Shown: piece after piece, positions 1 to 8,039 of the stretch
How the letters are laid out: every line of letters starts with the position of its first letter
Position numbering within the stretch: position 1 is the first letter of the stretch
NCBI GenBank assembly: GCA_913048525.1
Contig: CAJWWP010000020.1
Location: forward strand, 1 to 31,775
DNA: 31,775 bases
Source of the DNA: GCA-002712965 sp913048525
GTDB taxonomy: Bacteria; Chloroflexota; Dehalococcoidia; Lucifugimonadales; UBA826
Reading direction: 5' to 3'
Translations under genes and position numbers: made by a program
Notes under the pieces: generated by a model
Database searches by the model: none
The model's input: only the letters and a program-made list of their open reading frames with translations
Told to the model about the DNA's origin: nothing

Positions 1-4
1 GGAA

Positions 5-79
5 TGGTGACCCCAACGGGAATCGAACCCGTGTTTGCGGCTTGAAAGGCCGCTGTCCTGACCGCTAGACGATGGGGCC
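5..79 (-). tRNA. tRNA-Glu (anticodon UUC)
   Basis: Read on the minus strand, the sequence folds as a complete tRNA. The acceptor pairs GGCCCCA with TGGGGTC, including one G-U pair. The anticodon stem GCGGC/GCCGC holds a 7-base loop CTTTCAA, giving anticodon TTC. The T arm has the standard GGTTCGATTCC loop. The discriminator base is A and CCA is encoded (positions 7-5), so the mature body is 8-79. It lies about 70 bases downstream of the argC stop on the same strand. Confidence 0.97.
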
Positions 80-120
80 GTTAATATAATCTTTCTGTTA
101 AATTGTATTATCTAAATCCA

Positions 121-141
121 TGTAAGCAAAGTGGGTTTACA
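121..141. repeat. 21-bp near-palindrome TGTAAGC-N7-GTTTACA
   Basis: TGTAAGC (121-127) and GTTTACA (135-141) form an inverted repeat with one mismatch around a 7-base centre. It lies between the argC stop and the tRNA-Glu 5' end. The same architecture (TGTAA-N11-TTACA) recurs at 30376-30396 and was not found elsewhere when the window was scanned by eye. It could be an operator half-site pair, but no regulator is identified and chance is possible. Confidence 0.3.
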
Positions 142-147
142 TTTCCG

Positions 148-1179
148 TTATGGATATATCGCCAACTGATCAATTCCGGTACTCTCTTCATAGCCGCATA
201 ATATATTCATGTTTTGGACCGCTTGCCCCGCAGCTCCTTTTACTAGATTGTCGATACAACTCACTACGATAAGTCGTCCGGTTCTTGAATCTATTTTTGG
301 ATGGACCAGGCATTGATTACTTCCCAGCGTCTGCTTGGTAGATGGAGGAACTTCTGTGACCTCAACATATTTCTCTTGTCCATAGGTTTCCTGATATAGA
401 GCATCAATAGCTCCCGCCGGATCTGAATTGTTGGATAGAAATTCGTCAGTCAACTGGGAATATGAGGTCGCAAAAATCCCTCTAGTCATCGGGATCAAAT
501 GGGGTACAAAAGTTAAGGCAACTTCGGATCCATATGCTAAGTCGAGTTCTTGGGCGATCTCTGGCATGTGGCGATGACCATCGAGGCCGTATGCACTTAC
601 ATTCTCATTTACTTCAGAAAAATGGGTTTTTATGGAGAGTCCCCTACCCGCTCCCGATACTCCAGATTTGGCATCAATAATTATGTTGTTATCGATAATC
701 CCATGTCTTAGGGCTGGTAACAGACCAAGGATAGATGCCGTCGGATAACATCCGGGATTGGCAACCACAGAGGCTTCCGCGATAGCTTCTCTATGGACTT
801 CAGGTAGACCGTATACACTTTTCTCCAAGTACTGTGGGCATGGGTGTTCTACACCGTACCATTCAGTGTAAGTTTCTAGATCCCTTAATCGGAAATCTGC
901 GCTAATATCGACAGCTTTGACATCAGCAGCTATAACCTCACTTAGAGCTTCCGCACTTGCAGCATGTGGAAGAGCCGAGAACACAAAATCCAAGCTACCT
1001 GTCAATTCAGGATCTATTTGGATGTTAATGTCAGAAAGATGAGGGAATATATCGCCTAAGGCTCTACCGGCCCCGCTCCGCCCTGTCACTGAAGATATTT
1101 CCACTTCTGGATGCCGATGTAATATTCTCGCGAGTTCCGCCCCCGCGTACCCTGTTACGTTTATGATACCGACTTTCAT
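148..1179 (-). CDS. argC: N-acetyl-gamma-glutamyl-phosphate reductase (ArgC)
   Basis: This is the third step of ornithine/arginine synthesis: NADPH-dependent reduction of N-acetylglutamyl phosphate to the semialdehyde, in the cytoplasm. The 343 residues match the usual family length. The N-terminal nucleotide-binding loop is GIINVTGYAGAEL (residues 4-16). The catalytic cysteine is Cys144 in NPGCYPTA. Conserved later segments include SGVSGAGRG and GHRHMPEI. The ATG is preceded by a good Shine-Dalgarno (AGGAGA). The nth gene lies 57 bases upstream on the same strand. The other arginine gene here, argH, is 7.5 kb away, so the pathway genes are scattered in this genome. Confidence 0.97.
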   Translation of the reverse strand: MKVGIINVTGYAGAELARILHRHPEVEISSVTGRSGAGRALGDIFPHLSDINIQIDPELTGSLDFVFSALPHAASAEALSEVIAADVKAVDISADFRLRDLETYTEWYGVEHPCPQYLEKSVYGLPEVHREAIAEASVVANPGCYPTASILGLLPALRHGIIDNNIIIDAKSGVSGAGRGLSIKTHFSEVNENVSAYGLDGHRHMPEIAQELDLAYGSEVALTFVPHLIPMTRGIFATSYSQLTDEFLSNNSDPAGAIDALYQETYGQEKYVEVTEVPPSTKQTLGSNQCLVHPKIDSRTGRLIVVSCIDNLVKGAAGQAVQNMNILCGYEESTGIDQLAIYP

Positions 1180-1236
1180 CCTAGTCTCCTATGAGAATGC
1201 CAATTATACTGGGCACACCATTTTACATGACCATTC

Positions 1237-1917
1237 TTAGAATTTACCAAAACTTGGGCAAATGCCTTCTAGGTTACACTCATTGCATCGAGGAAATCGT
1301 GCACTGCAAGTATCCCGACCGTGCTTTATTAAGTACATGTGAAATTGAAAAACTTCTTCTGGTGGGACAATAGGTTCCAGCCTTTCGTGGGCCTTCTCAG
1401 CATTTATCTTTGTTCCGATTAGCTTTAGGCGTTTGGCAACCCTGAAAATATGGGTATCAACGGGCATAGCGGGCATTCCGAAGGAAAAGCAGAGAATAAT
1501 AGCCGCTGTCTTTGGTCCGACACCGTTAAATTTTGTCAGCCATTTCTTTGCGGCATCCAGTGGCATTTCCATCAGAAATGAGAGATCAAAGGAACCGACC
1601 TCTTGCTTCACCTCGGTCAACACTCGCTTGATTCTAGGTGCTTTTTGCCGAGCGAGGCCGCCACTTCTAATTACCTGTTCAATATCGACAACATCGGCCT
1701 CGGCTACAGCGTCAAGGGTCTGGAAATGACTCATAAGATTCTTGAACGCTCTTTCGGAGTTAACGTCAGAGGTATGCTGAGATAAAATTGTATATACCAA
1801 TTCCTCTCCTGCGTTATATCTCGGTACCCATTCAATTAGTCCGTATTTCTCTGAAAGAGCTTCAGAGACTTTCCTGGCCCTTTCCATTCGCAGTTTCGTT
1901 GGTTTGTACTTTGTCAT
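1237..1917 (-). CDS. nth: Endonuclease III-type DNA glycosylase/AP lyase
   Basis: This HhH-GPD base-excision enzyme removes oxidised pyrimidines and cleaves the abasic site. The helix-hairpin-helix is NGVGPKTAA with the catalytic Lys136. The catalytic Asp154 lies in PVDTHIFR. A [4Fe-4S] cluster motif C-x6-C-x2-C-x5-C uses Cys204, Cys211, Cys214 and Cys220 near the C-terminus. The segment ILSQHTSD (44-51) replaces the E. coli LLSAQATD, as in the SQ-TSD subgroup of this family, so exact substrate preference is not certain. The length of 226 residues is normal. The ATG at 1917 has no strong Shine-Dalgarno. It lies upstream of argC on the same strand and diverges from the next gene. Confidence 0.93.
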   Translation of the reverse strand: MTKYKPTKLRMERARKVSEALSEKYGLIEWVPRYNAGEELVYTILSQHTSDVNSERAFKNLMSHFQTLDAVAEADVVDIEQVIRSGGLARQKAPRIKRVLTEVKQEVGSFDLSFLMEMPLDAAKKWLTKFNGVGPKTAAIILCFSFGMPAMPVDTHIFRVAKRLKLIGTKINAEKAHERLEPIVPPEEVFQFHMYLIKHGRDTCSARFPRCNECNLEGICPSFGKF

Positions 1918-2002
1918 TTAATTAAAGATGCGCCTTACTAAGAAATCTGAATTGCCCTCTTGTTCTATAATCGAAATACTTTCAATAGAGAAAAGGATTG
2001 TT

Positions 2003-2992
2003 TTGGTATCAGTTGGAATAATAGCAAATCCGTCTTCGGGCAAGGATATAAGACGATTAGTATCAGAAAGCCGCGTGGTGACTAATCAGGAAAAAATTAA
2101 CATCCTTAAGAGGATATATGCCGGTCTTGCTGCCGCTGGTGTCCATAACGTTCTTTTGATGCCAGACTACGGCCGTTTGGCAATTACAGCTGCAGAGGAA
2201 TTCCAAGGTCCATTGAGTTTTGACTCTCTTGAGGTCTTCATCAGAAATAAAGAGGAAGATACCATCGACTCGGTCAAGAAACTTGTGGAGTCAGGGGTCA
2301 CGGCAGTCGTAGTCCTTGGGGGTGATGGTACTAGTCGGGCGGCCTGCAAGTATATTGGGCAGATTCCGGTTCTTCCGGTATCCACAGGAACCAATAATGT
2401 ATTTCCTTATATGATCGAAGGAACCCTAGCCGGTTTAGCAGCTGGATTCATAGCAACCGGCCTGGTCACGGATCCTGAATGCGTACCCAGATATCAGGCC
2501 CTTTCAGTTGAACATACGGACGGATCGTCTGAAATTTCCTTGGTAGATGTAGCTATTTCTTCGGAGCATTACGTAGGCGCCAGGGCAATATGGGACATTG
2601 GCACAGTTAGCGATCTATTCTTGGCAATTGCGGAGCCGCACAGCATTGGTCTTTCGGCCATAGGGGGTGCAATCCATCCGATCAGTCGAGAAGAAACCAT
2701 CGCTTTACACCTCAAGTTAAACCATACGAATCCAAAATATAGGGTGATGGCTCCTGTCATACCAGGACATGTGCGTAGTGTTGGATACGACGATTTCGCG
2801 ATTATGACGGTGGGACAACCCATTACGATCGATCGGTATCCTAGGACTATAGCTCTGGATGGTGAGAGGGCCTTAGTTCTCAGAGAGGGTGACTCTGCTA
2901 CTGTAACTCTAATAAGTGAGGGCCCTAGAACAATAGATCCTTACAAGACCCTTAGAACAGCGGCTTCTAATAAACTATTTGATCTCCCGTAA
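2003..2992 (+). CDS. AcoX-type ATP-NAD kinase-like protein
   Basis: The protein begins with the signature GIIANPSSGKDIRRLV and contains the kinase glycine motif VLGGDGTSRAA followed by STGTNNVFP. These mark the NAD-kinase/diacylglycerol-kinase fold, closest in pattern to AcoX-like proteins found beside acetoin genes. No acetoin genes are visible here, so the substrate is unknown. The frame is open from an ATG at 1928, but that start leaves only 10 bases to the divergent nth gene and adds 25 residues that match nothing expected. A TTG at 2003 preceded by AAAAGG with 6-base spacing fits the family's N-terminus better. The fold is confident; the function and the start are not. Confidence 0.8.
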   Translation: MVSVGIIANPSSGKDIRRLVSESRVVTNQEKINILKRIYAGLAAAGVHNVLLMPDYGRLAITAAEEFQGPLSFDSLEVFIRNKEEDTIDSVKKLVESGVTAVVVLGGDGTSRAACKYIGQIPVLPVSTGTNNVFPYMIEGTLAGLAAGFIATGLVTDPECVPRYQALSVEHTDGSSEISLVDVAISSEHYVGARAIWDIGTVSDLFLAIAEPHSIGLSAIGGAIHPISREETIALHLKLNHTNPKYRVMAPVIPGHVRSVGYDDFAIMTVGQPITIDRYPRTIALDGERALVLREGDSATVTLISEGPRTIDPYKTLRTAASNKLFDLP

Positions 2993-3020
2993 AATTTTGT
3001 TAGCAGACTTCAAGGGCCTT

Positions 3021-3587
3021 TTAATGTCCCAATAATTCCTTCACCTTCTCATAGTCCTGAAAGGCGTCTAATTTATTACCCATTATCAAATACGAGTGGG
3101 CACGGTTGTTGTATGCATACCAGTAATCGGGGTCTATTTCTATTGCGCGAGTAAAATCAATTACTGCTTTCCTATGTTCGCCAATGTCTGCGTGGAGCAT
3201 TCCTCTATTATTGAAGGCGTCACGATAGTCAGGATCGATATTTATGGCGCCGGAAGAATCTTCCAGACCTCGTTGAAATTCCCCCAATCCTCTCCAGCAC
3301 AAAGATCGGTTGTTTAGTGCACGTTCATCGGGGTTGGGAAGATCAATTAAGACAGAGTAATCTGCTATTCCCAAGTCGTATTGTTGTGAATCTAGGTAAC
3401 CATTTCCCCGTAGAAAAATAGCCTCATAGTCTTTAGGATTGGAATAGATGTGGTCCGTAAGGGATTGGATTAGATCATGAACATAATCCATATCACTTTT
3501 CGAACTCAAGTCCGGATCATTTCGCCATTGGTAAGTGATTATGTTCCTCCCATTATCTCCATTTGAATCACTGCCAGAAAAGACCAT
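3021..3587 (-). CDS. TPR-repeat protein
   Basis: About four tetratricopeptide repeats fill residues 55-185, visible as repeated segments ending in NNRxxxxxxxG...A..D...AI.IDPDY. TPRs are helical protein-binding scaffolds. No signal peptide or membrane segment is visible, so a cytoplasmic adaptor is likely. The N-terminal 40 residues are polar and may be partly non-coding, with an internal Met at residue 33 as an alternative start. It is the last gene of a minus-strand run after the two aldolase-fold proteins and a methyltransferase, with 32 bases to the upstream gene. The partner protein is unknown. Confidence 0.8.
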   Translation of the reverse strand: MVFSGSDSNGDNGRNIITYQWRNDPDLSSKSDMDYVHDLIQSLTDHIYSNPKDYEAIFLRGNGYLDSQQYDLGIADYSVLIDLPNPDERALNNRSLCWRGLGEFQRGLEDSSGAINIDPDYRDAFNNRGMLHADIGEHRKAVIDFTRAIEIDPDYWYAYNNRAHSYLIMGNKLDAFQDYEKVKELLGH

Positions 3588-3619
3588 GGCAAAACGTTCT
3601 TTTGCAGCGCTATAGCTAT

Positions 3620-4183
3620 CTATTTTTCCACATAACCAATTATGTTTGGTATAACGATCGGAATACCCAAAGAAAATTGGAATTCGCGCAAATAAATTTT
3701 GGAGTACGACAGGTCCTCAATATTCTGCTTAAGATCACGTTGTAGATGACAACCAGTGGTTCCCCATTTCCAAGCAGGGCCTAGGGTTCTTTGCAGGAGT
3801 CTTCCCGCTGGCCTCTTCGCAGCGACATGCTCGTAAAAATAGTAACGTCCTCCCGGTTTTAGAACTCTAAAGGCCTCTTTGGTGACTTTATCGACATCTT
3901 TGACCATGCAAAGAACCAAAGTGGTGAGCACGGAGTCAAAAGTATTATCTTTGAAAGGCAAAGATTCTCCAGGGTTGGAGATTACCTCTACTGGGATGGG
4001 TGATGAAGCGACCAATGGTTCAAGTTTCCGGCGCATATATCTATCTGGTTCAGAAAATGTTATTTGTTCGGCACCCGATAGATATTCCAAATTAGCGCCG
4101 GTGCCGGCACCAATTTCCAAAACCGACCCAGTGCATTTTCCTGCCGTGGCCTTTCGATGGGGAATTATCTTGGGTTCCACCAC
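3620..4183 (-). CDS. Class I SAM-dependent methyltransferase (METTL7/UbiE-like)
   Basis: Motif I is VLEIGAGTGANLEYL (residues 21-35), followed by an acidic strand end SEPD and motif IV-like FDSVLTTLVLCMV. Motif V is VLKPGGRYYFYEH. These define a Rossmann-fold SAM methyltransferase; the acceptor substrate is not predictable. The first usable start codon is GTG at 4183. However, the same frame continues upstream as FLFPKWLFAEWYDLLNSV, which resembles the WYDLL-type N-terminus of this family. A Shine-Dalgarno GGGAGG sits at 4246-4241, but the codon at the right distance (4234) is TTC. The true start is therefore probably upstream and non-canonical, or a base is wrong. It follows the 365-residue aldolase-like gene. 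Confidence 0.85.
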   Translation of the reverse strand: MVEPKIIPHRKATAGKCTGSVLEIGAGTGANLEYLSGAEQITFSEPDRYMRRKLEPLVASSPIPVEVISNPGESLPFKDNTFDSVLTTLVLCMVKDVDKVTKEAFRVLKPGGRYYFYEHVAAKRPAGRLLQRTLGPAWKWGTTGCHLQRDLKQNIEDLSYSKIYLREFQFSLGIPIVIPNIIGYVEK

Positions 4184-4250
4184 GGAGTTGAGCAGGTCAT
4201 ACCACTCCGCGAAAAGCCATTTGGGAAAAAGGAATTTTTGCCTCCCGGTT

Positions 4251-5348
4251 CTAATGATGGCATCCCCGAGCCGGTATGTCCCATACTGCTTCCACTACGT
4301 CGCCATTGACAGCCACAAACGCATCCCAGCGGTTTACGAGAATATCTTGTTGAGCACTTAGTAAAAAGAGCCTATCTCCAGCCTCAAAAGGAAATGGACC
4401 TGACGATTTTAGGCATGATTCACTTGCATCCATACGAACAAACTCCATGTTGGGATAACCCTCAACGAATGGTTTTACCCCCATAGGACCGCCCAAACAT
4501 TGAAGGCCGGCATCTATAAACCCATATTCGTCCCGTGTGTCCAATACCGTTGCCATGACTTTCGCTGCTATTTGGAAATCTTCCATATACCCGTTTGTAG
4601 CGCTCATTAAGGCATATGTGCCTCCTTCTACCTCTGTGACCCCCTCTATCTCAGGGGCCACGTCGAAAGTAAAAGTTTCCCCGGATGACACCATCTCCAC
4701 AGGAATGCCGGCCTCTTCTATAGCTTTTTTGACTTCGAGGCAGATCTCTATATATCGGCGACCCTCCGTAAAGCGGGTCTCACGATCCGCCCATCCTTCT
4801 ATTGACTGGTGACTCATGACTCCCAAAAATTGAACGCCCTTTAGCTCATTAGCCTTTTGTGCGAGCAGCACACCTTCTTCAGGAGTCCTTACGCCTGCTC
4901 TGCCCATCGAAGTATCTACCTCGATAAGTACGCCAATTTTAGATTCAGTATCCAATGCGATCTGACTAACTTGCTCAAGATTTTCTGGATTATCGACACA
5001 TAGTTTGATATCCGCTATTTTTGCGAGAGAGGCAAGTCGTCGTAATTTGCTTGGAGATGAGACCTCAGAGGTTACCAATATGTCACGTATGCCCCCCTCC
5101 ACCATAACTTCAGCCTCAGTCACCTTAGCAGCGCAAACACCGTTTAGCGTTCCACCAGCATCTATTTGCCGCTGCATTATCAAGGGGCTTTTGATATTCT
5201 TTGCATGTTGTCTCATTTTGCAAACTTTGCCAGCGTATGTTTTTGCTATGACATCGAAGTTGTGGTCCATAGCAGGAACATCTATCAACAGTCTGGGGGT
5301 CGACAATTCACCTAGAGTGTCCCCTATATTGGGTCTTGTATTACTCAC
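4251..5348 (-). CDS. D-threonine aldolase/D-serine dehydratase-fold PLP protein
   Basis: This 365-residue protein has the fold-type III alanine-racemase barrel and C-terminal beta domain of D-threonine aldolases. The PLP lysine is Lys50 in RQHAKNIKSP, matching RPHAKxHKxP of the family. VSSGETFTF (220-228) matches the phosphate-binding segment, and the family's ARG is retained near the end (IPARG). The metal-binding His-x-Asp/Cys of the C-terminal domain (family PSHxD or PNHxC) appears as SAQQD (331-335), so the His is Gln333 while Asp335 stays. It starts with GTG, supported by AGGAG 8 bases upstream. It lies 21 bases after a degenerate paralogue. Substrate is unknown; the enzyme may not be a classical metal-assisted aldolase. 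Confidence 0.85.
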   Translation of the reverse strand: MSNTRPNIGDTLGELSTPRLLIDVPAMDHNFDVIAKTYAGKVCKMRQHAKNIKSPLIMQRQIDAGGTLNGVCAAKVTEAEVMVEGGIRDILVTSEVSSPSKLRRLASLAKIADIKLCVDNPENLEQVSQIALDTESKIGVLIEVDTSMGRAGVRTPEEGVLLAQKANELKGVQFLGVMSHQSIEGWADRETRFTEGRRYIEICLEVKKAIEEAGIPVEMVSSGETFTFDVAPEIEGVTEVEGGTYALMSATNGYMEDFQIAAKVMATVLDTRDEYGFIDAGLQCLGGPMGVKPFVEGYPNMEFVRMDASESCLKSSGPFPFEAGDRLFLLSAQQDILVNRWDAFVAVNGDVVEAVWDIPARGCHH

Positions 5349-5369
5349 AGTTATAACTCCTAAATTTCG

Positions 5370-6362
5370 TTAACTGTAGGATCCTCGGCATTGGATTTCC
5401 AAAAGACCGACAAGAGTTTCATTCTCCACGATATTGAGGTAGTCGTAAAGATTGAATGTATCGCTAATTGAGGCGGGCTGAAGTATAACGGTGTCGCCGA
5501 GCGAAACCGAGGCTTCTCCGGGTTCCCAGACAAGATACCCATGTTCGGCACTCATCCTTTCTATGGCAAAGGATTTACTTTCTACAACAGTGGGGACACC
5601 ACCATCTGTGGATATCGCCTTTTGCCCGCAATCCAGAAATGCCTTGCCAGAAACCGGAGTGCTGGTCACGGCGGTGATCACTCCTACGGAGAATTCCGAA
5701 CCTCCGCTGAATGGATGGAAACCTTCCACAATCTCGTCAAAACCTATGTCCAGAATATCAAGGTTAGGACCCACTCCACTTTGTACCATCACAGGTAGAT
5801 TGTATTCGGCCAATTGAAGGCAAATTTTTGACAAAAATTCTGTAGGATTCTCAACACCATCATCCGACACCAGGAGCTCAGTAATTAATTCTTGCTTTCC
5901 ATCAAGTTCGTTAACTGGAGTTCCCCTTTGGTCAACCCTTCCAGATACTCTAAGGACAAAGGAGATATTTTCTGTTTTGCCACGCACTAGGGATTTCATT
6001 TCGAGGATTTGGTTTTCTGATGATGCGACAACCCGAATGGGCGTTACACTGGAAATAGACAATATGGTTTGGAGTTCGGAAGGTCCAAATGCCCTGCCTA
6101 TCGTAATGCGCCCTGAGACTACATTGGAGAACGCCAGTGCCTCAGATAGAGTGTTTACGTAGACATCATCTTGGTTCAGTAATCTGCAAAGTGACGGGGT
6201 ACGATGGATACTGGCGTTGGGAGTGAGACGCTTTCCCGCCTTGCAAACGTGAGATCTATAGGACTCCGCATTTGCCAACAACCGATCGCGAATCACAAAA
6301 ATAGAAGGAGTATCTAGGTCGTATAGAGAAGCTCCGAGCGGTTTGAAAACGGGACGTTCCAT
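5370..6362 (-). CDS. D-threonine aldolase-fold paralogue lacking the PLP lysine
   Basis: The opening YDLDTPSIFVIRDRL, the middle segment RVSGRVDQRGTPV, and the C-terminal FLDCGQKAISTDGG, SAEHG and PASISDTFNLYD align along the whole length of the D-threonine aldolase family. The PLP site RPHAKxHKxP is here TPNASIHRTP, with Ser51 at the lysine position and Asn for His. The metal site PSHxDPTFNL is PASISDTFNL, with Ser298 and Ser300 replacing both ligands. The frame is fully open, so this looks like a maintained pseudoenzyme rather than a decayed gene. The ATG has a purine-rich AGGAAAGGAA upstream. It is first in the minus-strand operon, directly before the lysine-containing paralogue. It may be a partner subunit. 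Confidence 0.82.
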   Translation of the reverse strand: MERPVFKPLGASLYDLDTPSIFVIRDRLLANAESYRSHVCKAGKRLTPNASIHRTPSLCRLLNQDDVYVNTLSEALAFSNVVSGRITIGRAFGPSELQTILSISSVTPIRVVASSENQILEMKSLVRGKTENISFVLRVSGRVDQRGTPVNELDGKQELITELLVSDDGVENPTEFLSKICLQLAEYNLPVMVQSGVGPNLDILDIGFDEIVEGFHPFSGGSEFSVGVITAVTSTPVSGKAFLDCGQKAISTDGGVPTVVESKSFAIERMSAEHGYLVWEPGEASVSLGDTVILQPASISDTFNLYDYLNIVENETLVGLLEIQCRGSYS

Positions 6363-6430
6363 AGAAAAATTCCTTTCCTAAAACATCTAATTAACCTAAC
6401 TATATCAAGTAATGCTATTGGACACACGAT

Positions 6431-6997
6431 TTGTTAAAGTGTGAGTTAAACCAATCTGATTACGGATCACATTTCATGCATGACAAACATTTAAAGTTTG
6501 TACCTAGCAAACTCGCCAAGACAATTTTTGCTAAAAGTCGTGGTAAGGACCCCAGTTTCCTTACCACCAACGGGAAAATCATCAACTATTTTATAAATGA
6601 AAAGAATGCCAGTCAGTCCGGCACGCTAAAAAATAAGGATGTTACCTCAGCGCACATTGAAATATCTTCAAAGTCGCTAATGCCGAACCTAGTGTGGATC
6701 TTATTAACCGCTTTACTGGGAATCCTCATCTATTTCAGTATAGATAACTCTCTGATCAGACTAGGGAGCATTGCCGTAACCTCTTTGGTCATCTTTTATT
6801 TCTTGTATGAACATATCGCTACTGACACGGGTGCCTCAATAGTGATAACAACCCACACAGCTGAAGTCAGAGTAAATCTAGGAGCCGGCAGTAACCAAGA
6901 AGAAATCGGCGAATTTGTTGAATCAATAGTTGTTCGAAATGATGAAGGGTCTAAAATATCTCCAGATCTCAGATCACGAGTGTTTTCCCCTCGCTAG
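6431..6997 (+). CDS. Hypothetical protein with two transmembrane helices
   Basis: I do not recognise a named family. The polar N-terminal 80 residues are followed by two hydrophobic helices (about 85-103 and 108-126) forming a tight hairpin, then a soluble strand-rich tail with SIVITTHTAEVRVNLGAG and EEIGEFVESIVV. A small domain split by a helical hairpin and ending in strands plus one helix recalls bacterial PH-like membrane proteins; this is a guess from pattern only. The frame opens with TTG at 6431. An internal ATG at 6476 is an equally possible start, and neither has a strong Shine-Dalgarno. It stands alone on the plus strand between two minus-strand operons and ends 5 bases from the tsaD stop. 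Confidence 0.65.
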   Translation: MLKCELNQSDYGSHFMHDKHLKFVPSKLAKTIFAKSRGKDPSFLTTNGKIINYFINEKNASQSGTLKNKDVTSAHIEISSKSLMPNLVWILLTALLGILIYFSIDNSLIRLGSIAVTSLVIFYFLYEHIATDTGASIVITTHTAEVRVNLGAGSNQEEIGEFVESIVVRNDEGSKISPDLRSRVFSPR

Positions 6998-7002
6998 GAC
7001 GT

Positions 7003-8028
7003 CTAATTCAGTTTCAAATTAGGAATGGCGTCCAGGGTCCATTGCTTTTCTCCCAATTCTTGAGTGTGATAGAACGCAGCAGAAGCAATCATGGCTCCAT
7101 TATCGGTGCAGAGTGATGGTTTTGGAGCAACTACTGGTACTGAACTCGATCTTGCCATTTCACTTCTGAGGAAACCATTGGCGGCCACTCCCCCTCCGAG
7201 GATTATTCCGGAGGCCTCATTTTCTCTGGCGGCTTTTACGGTTCGTTGGACAAGACAGTCTGTTATCGCGTGTTGGAATGCTGCCGAGTATTCCCACACT
7301 TCCAGGGAGGTGGGGGGTCTCATCTCATTCTCTGGATAGAACCCATCAGCTTCAGCTTTACGGGCAACAGCCGTTTTTAATCCACTGAAACTGAAATCTA
7401 AAGAGCCTTTAACTGTTGGTCTAGGGAACTGAAAGTCGACCTCACTGGTGTGCTGGGCCTGTTTTTCTATGATTGGTCCTCCGGGGAATCCCAAACCTAA
7501 AATCTTAGCGACTTTATCGAAGGCTTCACCGGCAGCATCGTCACGAGTTCTGGCCAACAGTTCGTAATCTAAATGATTTTTCATTAAAACTAGCTCGGTA
7601 TGCCCACCTGAAGCGATGAGACAAACTATTGGGAATTTTAATTGAGAATTATGATAGAGGTCCTCCAACCACGCAGCGTAAATATGACCTTCAAGGTGAT
7701 TAATTCCGATTAACGAAGTGTCCCATGAATACGCCAATGCTTTCGCAGCATTGACACCTACCAGAAGTGAACCAGCCAGTCCAGGGCCGTGAGTAACCGC
7801 AATCGCCTCTATCTCACCATTATTGACGGAAGCTTCCTCTAGGCATCTATTAACCGTGGGGATAATAGTTGTGAGATGTTCCCTTGCTGAGATTTCTGGA
7901 ATTATTCCTCCGTAACGTTCGTGCATATATGATTGGTCAGCAACTACGTTCGAGAGTATTTTTACTCCGTCTTGAACCAGAGCAACAGCTGTATCGTCGC
8001 ATGACGTCTCTATTCCAAGAATGATCAT
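7003..8028 (-). CDS. tsaD: tRNA N6-adenosine threonylcarbamoyltransferase (TsaD)
   Basis: TsaD transfers the threonylcarbamoyl group to A37 of ANN-decoding tRNAs, acting with TsaB and TsaE. The 341-residue protein has the ASKHA opening ILGIETSCDDTAVAL, the metal-binding HLEGHIYA, IASGGHTELVL and the C-terminal GGGVAANGFLR. All are intact and the length is typical. It is the third gene of argH-rpe-tsaD, starting 11 bases after the rpe stop. The operon partners are metabolically unrelated, so the grouping is probably a shared expression level. Confidence 0.97.
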   Translation of the reverse strand: MIILGIETSCDDTAVALVQDGVKILSNVVADQSYMHERYGGIIPEISAREHLTTIIPTVNRCLEEASVNNGEIEAIAVTHGPGLAGSLLVGVNAAKALAYSWDTSLIGINHLEGHIYAAWLEDLYHNSQLKFPIVCLIASGGHTELVLMKNHLDYELLARTRDDAAGEAFDKVAKILGLGFPGGPIIEKQAQHTSEVDFQFPRPTVKGSLDFSFSGLKTAVARKAEADGFYPENEMRPPTSLEVWEYSAAFQHAITDCLVQRTVKAARENEASGIILGGGVAANGFLRSEMARSSSVPVVAPKPSLCTDNGAMIASAAFYHTQELGEKQWTLDAIPNLKLN

Positions 8029-8039
8029 TTAGTTATAGT

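Noticed and set aside
1928..2002. N-terminal 25 residues of the AcoX-like frame as coding
   Set aside because: The segment does not resemble the family and starting at 1928 would leave 10 bases for divergent expression of nth.
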